Assembly (NCBI GenBank): GCA_033809515.1
Contig: JAPXLN010000009.1
Coordinates: 3,939-67,938 of the forward strand
Source of the DNA: JAPXLN01 sp033809515
Lineage (GTDB): Bacteria; Bacillota; Sulfobacillia; Fermentithermobacillales; Fermentithermobacillaceae
Direction of reading: 5' to 3'
Length of the DNA stretch: 64,000 bases
Positions within the stretch are counted from its first letter, which is position 1, and every line of letters begins with the position of its first letter. The position numbers were made by a program, and so were the translations under genes. Below, piece after piece: positions 38,782 through 47,858 of the stretch. Under the pieces are notes generated by a model that saw only the letters and a list, made by a program, of their open reading frames with translations, ran no database searches and had not been told where the DNA came from.

Positions 38782-40932
38782 TTGAGAATCTCTGACCGGT
38801 TCAGGTTTTCCGCGCTCCGAGTTGCTTTAGGAAAGGTTACGTGGTCTGAAATCCTTCTTGCATTTCTGTTGGGTCGCACAGTCGTGGCAGGCAACCTGTC
38901 TCCCTTCGGTCCTGCGGTCTACGCGGCTTCTCGTTCCCAGGGAAGGCGGTACTCAGCAGCTTGCGGCATTGCCGCCCTGATTGGTTGCGCCACGTCAAGA
39001 CGATGGGATCTCCTGGGGATTCAAGCTCTGGCCATGGCCCTGATTACCTTCCTTATCAGAGACGAAGATGCCCTTGAAGGCAAAGTACAGACCGCCAGGC
39101 AGAAGCGAAGCTCCCTGGATTCGATTCTCGCAGGCGCCATTGTGGCCGCTTCCGGCGCGCTGGTTGCATCTTATCAGGGCGGTGGGCTGTACGCCTATAT
39201 CGGAGCTCTGTTCCAGGGCCTGTGTGCCATGGTTACCGTACGTCTGGTGTCCTTGGCGTTCCCGGGCGATGCAGTTCAGGCTACCGGGGGCCAGGCTGAG
39301 GCGCTGCTGGTGGTGATTCTGTTATCCGTAGGGGGCCTTCAGGGCGTTGAACCCATGGGCATAAGCTTTGCCCGGTTGGTTGCCATGGCCTGCACGGTCA
39401 CGGCAGCTTACATAGGGGGTCCCGGCATAGGAGCCATTGCAGGCCTGGCAGGGGGGCTTATGGTATCCTTGACCGGTTCCGAGGACCCTATCATATTGGG
39501 GTTGCTGGGCGTGGCGGGGCTTCTGGCCGGAATGGGAAGCTGGTTTGGCAAGGCGGAGACTGCAGTAGGGTTCATGTCAGCGGGGATGCTTCTGTCTTTC
39601 TACGGGCGTTCGGCGAACATAGGGCAAAGGTTCGCTGAACAGACAGTTGCCTGTTTTGGGCTTATGCTGCTTACGCCGGGGGTTATGGGGTTTTTGTCCG
39701 AGAGGTTTCCTGTTCTGAAAAAAGAAGAGCGCCCACAAAGACTGGTCAGGCATCAAGTGGAACCTGTGAAACTCCGCATGGCCGCGGTTTCCCACTGCCT
39801 GACAGAGATAGGGGAAATGTTCAGGCAGGCAGCTGCAGAATCCCAGGGGGCTCTCAAGGAGAAAAACCCCGTTGAAAACAATGCCCCATTGGTTTCAGGC
39901 ATTGCTGCGCCTATAAGGTTTGCTGTAGCCAGAGTGTGCCTGGAATGCCCGGAGAAGGCCGCTTGCTGGGAGGATGAGTTTGGCCAAACCTTCGACCTTG
40001 TAAGCGAACTGGCCAGAAAAATGGACGTTCTGGGGGAAGTGACACAAGAGGATAGAGACGGAAGTCTGGCTGCCAGGTGTGAAAGATTTGGGGAACTGGT
40101 ATCGGTCATGAGTCACCGGAAGGAAGTAGAAAGGTTGGAAAGAAGGGTCCTGGCTGCCACCGTAGAGACAAAAGAGGCCCTTTCATTTCAGTACAGGTGC
40201 CTGGGGCAGCTATTGTCTCCTGCTGTCGAAGGCCGGAGATCCCTGCCCCATGCCGGGAGGTCAAGAGATGGTCGATTGGAAGTAACCTTGAAAGGGGGAA
40301 CAATCCCTGCCGAAGGGGCTTCAAAAGCAGGCGATCTCTGGGCAAGGTACGACCTTGGGGAAGAACGGAGCTTGGTTGTGCTTGTTGACGGAATGGGTAA
40401 GGGCGAAGTCGCGGCCAGGCAAAGCAAGAGCACAATCGAACTCTTGAGAAGCCTTCTCAACTGCGGTCTTGATCTTGACTCGTGTGTGTCTTTTCTTAAC
40501 TCGGCGCTCTTTACTGCGTTGAACCCTGATTCCTTTGTGGCAATGGACTGTCTGCTTATTGACGGCAGGACTGAGAGAGCATATTTCCACAAACTTGGGT
40601 CACCGCCCTCCTTTGTCAGAAAAAGATCCGGCAATGTTTTGGTTGTTAGAGGATCCAGACCTCCTGCCGGGGCTTTCGGCTCCCTTCCGTGTTTTTCAAC
40701 CAGCGAACCAGTATCGGCAGGAGATGCAATCTTCCTTGTATCCGACGGGGTATTCAGGTCGAGTCCGGTTCCGGCCAGGGCTGAGCAGATGATTGTATCA
40801 AGGCTGCGGCGGTTGAAAGACGACTCCATTGACTCTCTTGTAAGAGCTATCATCTCTCACGGCGAAAGGTATTATGGCCGGACGCCCCCTGATGACGTGA
40901 CCGTTGTGGTGGCGAAGATACAAGGAGCTTAG
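38782..40932 (+). CDS. spoIIE: Stage II sporulation protein E (SpoIIE)
   Basis: 716-residue membrane PP2C phosphatase. The N-terminal about 290 residues contain ten or so hydrophobic segments; a cytoplasmic middle region with several cysteines (CLECPEKAACW) follows; the C-terminal PP2C domain has VDGMGKGEVA (Asp536) and DGVFRSSP. SpoIIE dephosphorylates SpoIIAA-P to release sigma-F in the forespore and binds FtsZ at the polar septum. The frame is open to 38761; GGAGGGGG at 38765-38772 favours TTG 38782 over TTG 38776. spoIIE followed by tilS is conserved. Confidence 0.95.
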   Translation: MRISDRFRFSALRVALGKVTWSEILLAFLLGRTVVAGNLSPFGPAVYAASRSQGRRYSAACGIAALIGCATSRRWDLLGIQALAMALITFLIRDEDALEGKVQTARQKRSSLDSILAGAIVAASGALVASYQGGGLYAYIGALFQGLCAMVTVRLVSLAFPGDAVQATGGQAEALLVVILLSVGGLQGVEPMGISFARLVAMACTVTAAYIGGPGIGAIAGLAGGLMVSLTGSEDPIILGLLGVAGLLAGMGSWFGKAETAVGFMSAGMLLSFYGRSANIGQRFAEQTVACFGLMLLTPGVMGFLSERFPVLKKEERPQRLVRHQVEPVKLRMAAVSHCLTEIGEMFRQAAAESQGALKEKNPVENNAPLVSGIAAPIRFAVARVCLECPEKAACWEDEFGQTFDLVSELARKMDVLGEVTQEDRDGSLAARCERFGELVSVMSHRKEVERLERRVLAATVETKEALSFQYRCLGQLLSPAVEGRRSLPHAGRSRDGRLEVTLKGGTIPAEGASKAGDLWARYDLGEERSLVVLVDGMGKGEVAARQSKSTIELLRSLLNCGLDLDSCVSFLNSALFTALNPDSFVAMDCLLIDGRTERAYFHKLGSPPSFVRKRSGNVLVVRGSRPPAGAFGSLPCFSTSEPVSAGDAIFLVSDGVFRSSPVPARAEQMIVSRLRRLKDDSIDSLVRAIISHGERYYGRTPPDDVTVVVAKIQGA

Positions 40933-41010
40933 AGGACGGGCAGAGTCCCTTTGCTGCGACGCTCTTGTCCTTGTGTGCGCAGACGGGCAGTTTCTGGTAT
41001 TCTACCTTTG

Positions 41011-42480
41011 GTGATAAGGGTGGCAACTGAAGAAACGGTGGTCCGGAAGGTGCTGCATGAAGTCCGGGCTACCATAGATAAACACTCTATGATTCAGCCC
41101 GGGGACCTTGTAATAGTAGCAGTCTCCGGCGGCCCTGATTCAATGTGTCTCCTCGATGTCATGCAAGGGCTGCGCCAAGAACTCGACATCAGACTTCATG
41201 TAGCTTATTTGCATCACCATATGAGGGAGCAGGCCGACGAGGATGCCAGGATGGTAGTTCAGCGCTCGGCAGCTATGGGGATTCCTGCAACCGTAGGGCA
41301 TGCGGATGTCATGGCGTTGGCCAGGGACACCGGGGCGGGAATCGAGGAGGCAGGAAGGAATGCCAGGTACAGTTTTTTCTACTCTCTTAGGGACCGGATT
41401 GGGGCAGACCGCATTGCCCTGGGGCATAACCTCAACGATCAGGCAGAGACCGTTCTCATGCGACTTTTGCGCGGAAGCGGGACTCAAGGCCTGGCCGGCA
41501 TGCCCCCTGTCACAGATGATCTGATCCGCCCACTGATTAGCGTTTCCAGGGCTCTAATTGAAGACTACTGCAGACAACGAAACTTGCCGACCATAACCGA
41601 CGTGTACAACCTGGACCTGAGATATACGAGGAATCTTATTAGGCATAAGGTGATCCCTGAATTGTCTCAGGCATTTAACCCGTCTCTTGTGGAGACTCTG
41701 GGCAAGACCGCCGCAGCTTTGCGATGGGATTCCGCTTATCTTGAAGATGCTGCTCACCGGGCCTTCCTTGCCCATACGTTCAAAGAGGGGCCGGTGACGT
41801 TTGTTGACGCAAAGGCGCTGCGGGATCTTCCCCGGGCCATCGGGTCACGAGTTCTGGAGCTTTCATGGAGGGAATGCCTGGGGGTGCAAGATAATCTGGA
41901 CCTAGACCACGTGGAACAGCTTATGAAACCGGAAGGCAGTACGGCAGCTCTCCCGGGCAGGTCCGTCGCTGTCAGGGCAGGGGATTTCCTGCAATTCTAC
42001 CCTCCGCCTGTTGATGTTGAGGTTCCTTTGAGCCTTCCCGGGATCACAGATATCCCGGACCTCTGTCTGACAGTCACTGCAGACATCATTGACTCTTCCG
42101 GAAACGGGTTGCTGCAGCAGATATCCTCTGCATCAGCGTCGGGGGGGCCAAAATTCAGGCAGATGGTGGAACCTGTGGCTTACCTGGATTACAATAAGTG
42201 TAGAGGGGAGCTGTCGGTGCGTACAAGGCGCAAGGGCGACCGGTTTGCGCCTCTTGGAATGGGCGGCAAGGAACAGAAGATTCAAGACTTCTTTGTCTCC
42301 AACAAGGTCCCAAGGTTTTACCGCAGTTTCGTACCCCTTTTCATTTCGGGCGGCGAAATCGCGTGGCTGGGAGGTTTCAGGCTAAGTAACAATTTCAGGA
42401 TCGATACAGACACCAGGCGCATAGTCAGACTGGAAGTGCAGCCATACTTGCGATGTAGCAAGAATTGTGCTACTATTTGA
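41011..42480 (+). CDS. tilS: tRNA(Ile)-lysidine synthase
   Basis: PP-loop ATPase that converts C34 of tRNA-Ile(CAU) to lysidine. SGGPDSM is the ATP pyrophosphatase loop; YLHHHMR, GHNLNDQAETVLMRLLRGSGTQGL and the C-terminal TRRKGDRFAPLGM domain complete the family pattern. About 489 residues from GTG 41011. The frame opens at 40951; in-frame GTGs at 41011, 41020 and 41038 are all possible because no clear ribosome site marks one of them. It follows spoIIE; hpt, usual between tilS and ftsH, is missing. Confidence 0.94.
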   Translation: MIRVATEETVVRKVLHEVRATIDKHSMIQPGDLVIVAVSGGPDSMCLLDVMQGLRQELDIRLHVAYLHHHMREQADEDARMVVQRSAAMGIPATVGHADVMALARDTGAGIEEAGRNARYSFFYSLRDRIGADRIALGHNLNDQAETVLMRLLRGSGTQGLAGMPPVTDDLIRPLISVSRALIEDYCRQRNLPTITDVYNLDLRYTRNLIRHKVIPELSQAFNPSLVETLGKTAAALRWDSAYLEDAAHRAFLAHTFKEGPVTFVDAKALRDLPRAIGSRVLELSWRECLGVQDNLDLDHVEQLMKPEGSTAALPGRSVAVRAGDFLQFYPPPVDVEVPLSLPGITDIPDLCLTVTADIIDSSGNGLLQQISSASASGGPKFRQMVEPVAYLDYNKCRGELSVRTRRKGDRFAPLGMGGKEQKIQDFFVSNKVPRFYRSFVPLFISGGEIAWLGGFRLSNNFRIDTDTRRIVRLEVQPYLRCSKNCATI

Positions 42481-42537
42481 CGGTATTGCTTGGCCATCCC
42501 TGGAGGGCCAAGGCGTGATCAGAAAGGGGGCGTTGCT

Positions 42538-44454
42538 GTGAACATCAAAATGTGGCGTAGCATTGCCATCTACGCTCTGCTGATATTTGTTGCTGTTTCT
42601 CTGGCTGACTATTTTACGCCCAAAGATCAATACACTGAATTGGATTACAATGGTTTTCTGGCACATCTTGAAGCTCGCAGGATTGCCAGTGTTACTGTAG
42701 TTGACCAGAAGAGTGTGGCCGGTACGTTTAAAGACGGCGCGAAGTTTCGCACTGTCATACCGGTGGATCCCGAGCTTTACAACAAGATGGTTGAATCGGG
42801 CGCAACTGTGACCTTTGAGCTTCCTCCGGAGCCCTCCTGGTGGATGACTCTCCTGAGCAGTATGCTCCCGGCCGTTGTCATGGTTGGGCTGTTCTTCTAC
42901 ATGCTTCAGCAGGGACAGGGCGGCGGCAAGCAGGTGATGCAGTTTGGAAGATCCAGAGCTCGCCTTCAGTCGGACATTCATGACAAGGTGACTTTCGCCG
43001 ATGTGGCCGGATGTGATGAGGCCAAAGAAGAGCTTCAGGAAGTCGTGGACTTTTTGAGGCACTCAAGAAAATACGTAGAGATGGGCGCCAGGATTCCCAA
43101 GGGAGTGCTCCTATTCGGCGCTCCGGGTACGGGCAAGACTTATATTGCCCGGGCAGTGGCCGGAGAGGCAGGCGTGCCGTTTCTGTCAATCAGCGGGTCG
43201 GATTTCGTTGAGATGTTTGTGGGAGTTGGAGCTGCGCGGGTGAGAGACCTGTTTGATCAGGCAAAGAAGCGAGCTCCCGCCATAGTTTTCATTGACGAGA
43301 TTGACGCCGTAGGGCGCATGCGGGGAGCGGGTATGGGAGGCGGCCACGACGAGCGCGAGCAAACCCTCAACCAGCTCCTGGTAGAGATGGACGGTTTCAG
43401 CACCAACCAGGGGATTATCGTTATGGCGGCCACAAACAGGCCCGACATCCTGGACTCTGCTCTCCTTCGTCCGGGCAGGTTTGACAGACAGGTTATCCTA
43501 GATAAGCCCGATCTCAACGCCCGGGTGGAGATACTGAAGGTCCATGTCAGAGGCAAGCCCCTTGCCAAAGAAGTGAACCTTGAAACCCTGGCTGCAGGAA
43601 CTGCCGGGTTTACACCGGCAGACCTTGAGAACGTGGTCAACGAGGCGGCAATTTTGGCTGCCCGCCACCGGAAGCGCCGCATTGGCATGGAAGAGCTGGA
43701 AGAGGCCGTTCAGAGAGTGGTAGCCGGCCCCAGGAAGAAGTCCAGGCTCATCAGCCCCAAGGAAAAACAGATAATCGCTTTTCACGAGGCAGGCCATGCC
43801 CTGGTAGCTAAAGTGCTTCCGGGCACCGACCCTGTTCATGAGGTGACCATCGTCTCAAGAGGCGCGGCTTTGGGCTATACATTGCAGATGCCCACGGAAG
43901 ACCGCTACCTGCTCACACGAGACCAGATCCTTGACCAGGTTACGGCAGCTTTGGCAGGACGAGCTGCAGAGGAGATGGTGTTTGAGGACGTCTCAAGCGG
44001 TGCGGCCAATGACCTGGAAGTTGCCACCCGGTTGGTCCGGCGTATGATTATGGAGTTCGGTATGTCCGAGAGGCTGGGTCCTTTGACCTTCGGCAGGAAG
44101 GAAGGTCAGGTTTTCCTGGGAAGAGATCTGGCCCGGGAGAGAGACTTCTCTGAGGAAGTGGCAGCTGCTATCGATCAGGAGGAGCGGAGGTTAATCGGCC
44201 TGTGTTACGACCGTGCAAGGGAGATCCTAGAGGAGAAGCGGGACGCTCTTAACCGGATGGCCGAGGCGCTTCTGGAGCGAGAGACTCTAAAGGGTCCGGA
44301 GATTGATAGCATCTTGGCCGGAGAACCCTCCCAAGCGCCGGCAGAAGCAAAGACGCCGGCCGGAGAAAGCCTTTCCGGAGCTGACGAAACAGCAAAGGGT
44401 GACATTGTCCCTGGAGCAAAGAGAGGTCGCGTAGCGCCGGTCATAGAGGACTAG
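42538..44454 (+). CDS. ftsH: ATP-dependent zinc metalloprotease FtsH
   Basis: 638-residue membrane AAA+ protease that degrades misfolded membrane proteins and regulators such as Spo0M and SpoVM. Two membrane segments (about residues 7-23 and 101-121) flank the periplasmic-type domain. Walker A GAPGTGKT is at 194-201, then FIDEIDAVG, the second region of homology with RPGRFDR, and HEAGH at 416-420. The C-terminal tail is alanine/proline-rich. The frame is open to 42490; AAAGGGGG 7 bases before GTG 42538 sets the start. Confidence 0.97.
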   Translation: MNIKMWRSIAIYALLIFVAVSLADYFTPKDQYTELDYNGFLAHLEARRIASVTVVDQKSVAGTFKDGAKFRTVIPVDPELYNKMVESGATVTFELPPEPSWWMTLLSSMLPAVVMVGLFFYMLQQGQGGGKQVMQFGRSRARLQSDIHDKVTFADVAGCDEAKEELQEVVDFLRHSRKYVEMGARIPKGVLLFGAPGTGKTYIARAVAGEAGVPFLSISGSDFVEMFVGVGAARVRDLFDQAKKRAPAIVFIDEIDAVGRMRGAGMGGGHDEREQTLNQLLVEMDGFSTNQGIIVMAATNRPDILDSALLRPGRFDRQVILDKPDLNARVEILKVHVRGKPLAKEVNLETLAAGTAGFTPADLENVVNEAAILAARHRKRRIGMEELEEAVQRVVAGPRKKSRLISPKEKQIIAFHEAGHALVAKVLPGTDPVHEVTIVSRGAALGYTLQMPTEDRYLLTRDQILDQVTAALAGRAAEEMVFEDVSSGAANDLEVATRLVRRMIMEFGMSERLGPLTFGRKEGQVFLGRDLARERDFSEEVAAAIDQEERRLIGLCYDRAREILEEKRDALNRMAEALLERETLKGPEIDSILAGEPSQAPAEAKTPAGESLSGADETAKGDIVPGAKRGRVAPVIED

Positions 44455-44479
44455 CTCGCTGATTAGCGAAGAAAGCTGT

Positions 44480-44544
44480 CAAAAGGCCGCCGGGCGGTTC
44501 TGCCCGGCGGCATATTAGTTATGAAAAAGGATGGCGGCCTTTTG
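44480..44544 (+). terminator. Nested, mutually exclusive hairpins after ftsH
   Basis: Inner hairpin GCCGCCGGGC (44486-44495) with GCCCGGCGGC (44502-44511) is GC-rich. An outer 12-bp arm CAAAAGGCCGCC (44480-44491) pairs perfectly with GGCGGCCTTTTG (44533-44544). They share bases 44486-44491, so they compete. The inner form lacks a long U tract; the outer form ends CCTTTTG. Confidence 0.65.
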
Positions 44545-44574
44545 CAGCGAATAGAACCTGTTGGGTGATGCATC

Positions 44575-45354
44575 TTGGAACGGATTTCCACAAAACCTTA
44601 CGTTGGTTTCGCTGAAGTATACGATCAGGTAATGGCGGATGTTCCCTATGGCTTGTGGCTGCGCTACATTAAGGGCATTTGGGCCAACTTCGCTTGTTCT
44701 CCCCGTACGGTGCTTGACCTTGCTTGTGGGACCGGGAATCTCTCATTGCTCCTGGCCAGAGACAGCTATGAGGTAGTAGGGGTTGACGCGTCTTCGAGTA
44801 TGCTGGAGGTGGCCCGGAGGAAGTTTGCGGCCGAAGGCTTCAAATCCGACTTTCGACTGGGCGACATGAAAGACTTTCAACTGGACGTGCCGGTAGACGC
44901 GGCCATTTGCGTTTTTGACAGTCTCAACTACCTCCTGGAGCCACAGCATGTGCAGAGTGCCTTTTGCTGTGTAGCTGCAGCTCTCAATCCCGGCGGCTTG
45001 TTTGTGTTTGATGTGAACACACCTCTCAGGCTCTCAACTATCCCGCAGGAGACAACACTTTACCAAGGCCCGGGGTATGTTGTTGTCTGGGGCGACCTTT
45101 GGAATGCCGCCCAGAGGTGGTGGCAGGTCAACCTCACAGGTTTCGTGGAAAAAGACGGGGTTTGGCACAGGTTTGACGAGATTCACAAGGAGAGGGCTTT
45201 TCCTCTTGAAGACCTGTCCGCCTGGCTACAGGAAGCAGGTTTCCAGGTGAAGGGGATCTTCGATTCCTACTCCTTCACACCGGCTTCAGGCGTTACGACC
45301 CGTGCCTACTTTGCTGCCAGGAAGAATCCGGCAGAAGCAGGCGTTGAAGAGTAG
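44575..45354 (+). CDS. Class I SAM-dependent methyltransferase
   Basis: 259-residue Rossmann-fold methyltransferase. Motif I VLDLACGTGNLS, acidic motif II VVGVDASSSML, and CVFDSLNYLLEP (motif IV region) are clear. The C-terminal part has a tryptophan-rich insertion (YVVVWGDLWNAAQRWW), as in YodH/Cypemycin-like small-molecule methyltransferases. The substrate is unknown. The TTG start has GGGTGATG upstream. It begins the run of genes inserted between ftsH and coaX. Confidence 0.85.
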   Translation: MERISTKPYVGFAEVYDQVMADVPYGLWLRYIKGIWANFACSPRTVLDLACGTGNLSLLLARDSYEVVGVDASSSMLEVARRKFAAEGFKSDFRLGDMKDFQLDVPVDAAICVFDSLNYLLEPQHVQSAFCCVAAALNPGGLFVFDVNTPLRLSTIPQETTLYQGPGYVVVWGDLWNAAQRWWQVNLTGFVEKDGVWHRFDEIHKERAFPLEDLSAWLQEAGFQVKGIFDSYSFTPASGVTTRAYFAARKNPAEAGVEE

Positions 45355-45404
45355 AATTCTTGAACAGGATAGACGTTAGCAAGGCAACGTGAGGAGGTAT
45401 TCAG

Positions 45405-46532
45405 GTGAAGAAAGAGCGATGGGAGAAGCTCTTTGAGGAAATGGAAAGCTCAGGCGTTTCCAATATGGCCTTAATGCCGGGAGCCAACATGTTTTATATG
45501 ACCGGCCTCAGAATGGGGCTTTCCGAGCGCCCCACCCTGTTGGTGATTTCCAGGGAAAAGGCAGTGTCTTTCATTATGCCACGCTTGGAAGCTGAAAAAG
45601 GGCAGACTGTCTTTGAGAAGCTAAGAAATGAGGGTCTGGACCTGGATTCCCGGGTAGAACCTTACTCTGATGAGGAGGGACCTTCAGGAGCTTTTCAGCG
45701 AGCTCTGAGCGTTACGCTCGGGGGTACATGGAGCTTTGAGAACCGGACCATGAGGCTTCTTGAGTACTCGCTTATCAGAGACGCATTTGGAGACCTTGTT
45801 TGGCACGACGCAGGGAAGATTATGAAAAACTTGCGCATGGTAAAAGATGAACAAGAGATACAGAGCATGAAGAAAGCCTGCGCCCTTGCTGACAAAGGAG
45901 CGGACATGGCGAGAAAGCTGCTTGCGCCGGGCGAGATCGCCCTGGATATAGTGAGAGTCATTGAGCAGCGCCTCAAAGAAGAGGGGGCTCAGTCAGCGGG
46001 AATGGCCCTGGCTACAGGCGTTGACACAGCTATACCCCATGCTTTTGTATCGAGAACCCCTATGAAAGACGGGGATTTGGCCTGGCTGGACCTTGTTCTT
46101 AGTGTAGACGGTTACTACGCTGACATAACCCGTACTTACGCTGTAGGAACTCTTGACGCGGAACTTCAGAGGGCCTACAGGATCGTTTTGCAGGCTCAGG
46201 AGAACGCACGCCTGAACGCGAAACCGGGTATGAGCGGCGCCGACGTTGATGCTTTGGCAAGAGACGTGATTGAAAGCTACGGATACGGTGAATATTTCAT
46301 TCACAGGACCGGTCATGGGCTGGGTCTGGAAGTTCACGAAGAGCCTTACATAGTGTCTTCAAACCATCTGCCTTTGCCGGTGGGATCGACCTTCACCATA
46401 GAGCCGGGCATCTACTTGCCTGGCAAGGGAGGAGTACGCATCGAAGATGATGTCCTAATGACCGGTGAGGGTCTGATAAGCCTGACAACGTACCCAAGAA
46501 ATCTGCTGGATGATGACAGACTGGTGGTGTAA
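45405..46532 (+). CDS. Xaa-Pro aminopeptidase (M24 family)
   Basis: 375-residue pita-bread metallopeptidase. The N-terminal creatinase-like domain is followed by the catalytic domain with metal ligands in LVLSVDGYYADITRT (two Asp), HRTGHGLGLEVHE (His), and the two Glu of IEPGIYLPG and VRIEDDV. PepQ/PepP-like enzymes remove N-terminal residues before proline. GTG 45405 follows GAGGAGG. It runs 6 bases before the M16 pair and probably shares their transcript. Confidence 0.9.
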   Translation: MKKERWEKLFEEMESSGVSNMALMPGANMFYMTGLRMGLSERPTLLVISREKAVSFIMPRLEAEKGQTVFEKLRNEGLDLDSRVEPYSDEEGPSGAFQRALSVTLGGTWSFENRTMRLLEYSLIRDAFGDLVWHDAGKIMKNLRMVKDEQEIQSMKKACALADKGADMARKLLAPGEIALDIVRVIEQRLKEEGAQSAGMALATGVDTAIPHAFVSRTPMKDGDLAWLDLVLSVDGYYADITRTYAVGTLDAELQRAYRIVLQAQENARLNAKPGMSGADVDALARDVIESYGYGEYFIHRTGHGLGLEVHEEPYIVSSNHLPLPVGSTFTIEPGIYLPGKGGVRIEDDVLMTGEGLISLTTYPRNLLDDDRLVV

Positions 46533-46538
46533 GTTGAT

Positions 46539-47858
46539 TTGGCCGAGAGCGGCAGAAAGCGGGTTTTCACGACAGAGCTAGAGCCTGGGCTGAAGTTCTC
46601 TTATCTTTCTGAGAGCAAATGGAAGACCCTCTCAATGAATGTTTTCTGCAAGATTCCTGTTGCAGCAGAAACCGTTACCCCCATTGCTTTGGTGCCGAGG
46701 CTCGCAGGAAGAGGCACTGTGAGTTTGCCTACCCTTCGAGATTTGGCGCGCCGGCTTGAGGAAATGTACGGGGCAGCTTTCGGTTCAGAAACAACCAAGA
46801 TAGGGCCGTTCCAGGTTGTGAGGTTCGGAATATCCCTCCCCTCGCCTGGGTTCCTGGATTTCGGCGATTCCCAGGACGGAAGTCTCTTTGCTGCCCTCAA
46901 GTTTCTCTGGGAAGTCATGACCTCGCCCTACCTGGAGGATGGAGCATATCCTGAGTCGCGTTTTGACGCTGAAAGAGAAGAACACCGTCGTGACATTCTT
47001 GGGATCATCAATGATCGCTCCAGGTATGCCATGGTACGGCTTATCGAGGAAGTGTCCCGCGGCCATCCCTCCGGGCTCCCGGGCTGGGGGCTTCTGGAAG
47101 ACCTTCCCGGACTCACGCCTTCGGGAACCTGGGAGACCTGGGCAGAAGCTCTGTCAAGTTCCTCAATAAGCATGTATGCATCGGGCGACGGAGCGTCTGA
47201 CCTTCCCGGCCTGTTGGCACGGGCAGGCCTTTGGTTTCCCCGAAAAAGAAGATGGGACTCCTCCGGTGAAAGGGATCTTGATATGAGCCCTCCTCCTATG
47301 CCGTTGACCCTCTTGGAGATCGAGGACAGCCTTCCGGGAGAACAGACTGTTCTGTGCTTAGCTTTCTACACAGGCATCACCCAGCAACACCCTCTTTTTC
47401 CTGCACTGTTGCTCTACGATGGTATCCTGGGTGGTTTTCCCCATTCAAGGATGTTCACTAACATAAGGGAAAGGGAGAACCTGGCTTACTCAGCCGCCAC
47501 CGTTTTGAACACCTGGCGGGGAATGGTCATTGCGGTTGCAGGCATTGACGATCGTAACCTGGGCCGTACACGGGAGCTGGTTGTAGAACAGTTTGAGAGC
47601 CTCAAGCGGGGAGAGATCAGCAAAGATGAGATGGAGAGCACAAGGGCAGGCCTCTTAAGGAGGTTCCGGTCTGAAAGCGACTTCCAGGAAGCTATCATAA
47701 GGCGCTACCTTACTCAGGAGATCATGGGTGGCCCCGCTGAGGAAGAGGACATTGTGGCCCAGCTGGCCGCGGTCACCCTTGAGGATGTGGTTAAGGTGGC
47801 GAATATGGCAGAGCTCAAGGCCGTCTATGCTCTCCGGGCGAAAGATGGTGTATCCTAG
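46539..47858 (+). CDS. M16-family peptidase homologue lacking the zinc site (YmfF-like)
   Basis: 439 residues with the M16 fold. No HxxEH zinc motif is present in the N-terminal domain, while the C-terminal half keeps REREN-LAYS and the typical subunit contacts. It is the non-catalytic partner of the next gene, as for YmfF/YmfH in B. subtilis, whose substrate is not settled. TTG 46539 follows GGTGGTGTAAG. The stop overlaps the start of the active subunit by 1 base. Confidence 0.87.
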   Translation: MAESGRKRVFTTELEPGLKFSYLSESKWKTLSMNVFCKIPVAAETVTPIALVPRLAGRGTVSLPTLRDLARRLEEMYGAAFGSETTKIGPFQVVRFGISLPSPGFLDFGDSQDGSLFAALKFLWEVMTSPYLEDGAYPESRFDAEREEHRRDILGIINDRSRYAMVRLIEEVSRGHPSGLPGWGLLEDLPGLTPSGTWETWAEALSSSSISMYASGDGASDLPGLLARAGLWFPRKRRWDSSGERDLDMSPPPMPLTLLEIEDSLPGEQTVLCLAFYTGITQQHPLFPALLLYDGILGGFPHSRMFTNIRERENLAYSAATVLNTWRGMVIAVAGIDDRNLGRTRELVVEQFESLKRGEISKDEMESTRAGLLRRFRSESDFQEAIIRRYLTQEIMGGPAEEEDIVAQLAAVTLEDVVKVANMAELKAVYALRAKDGVS

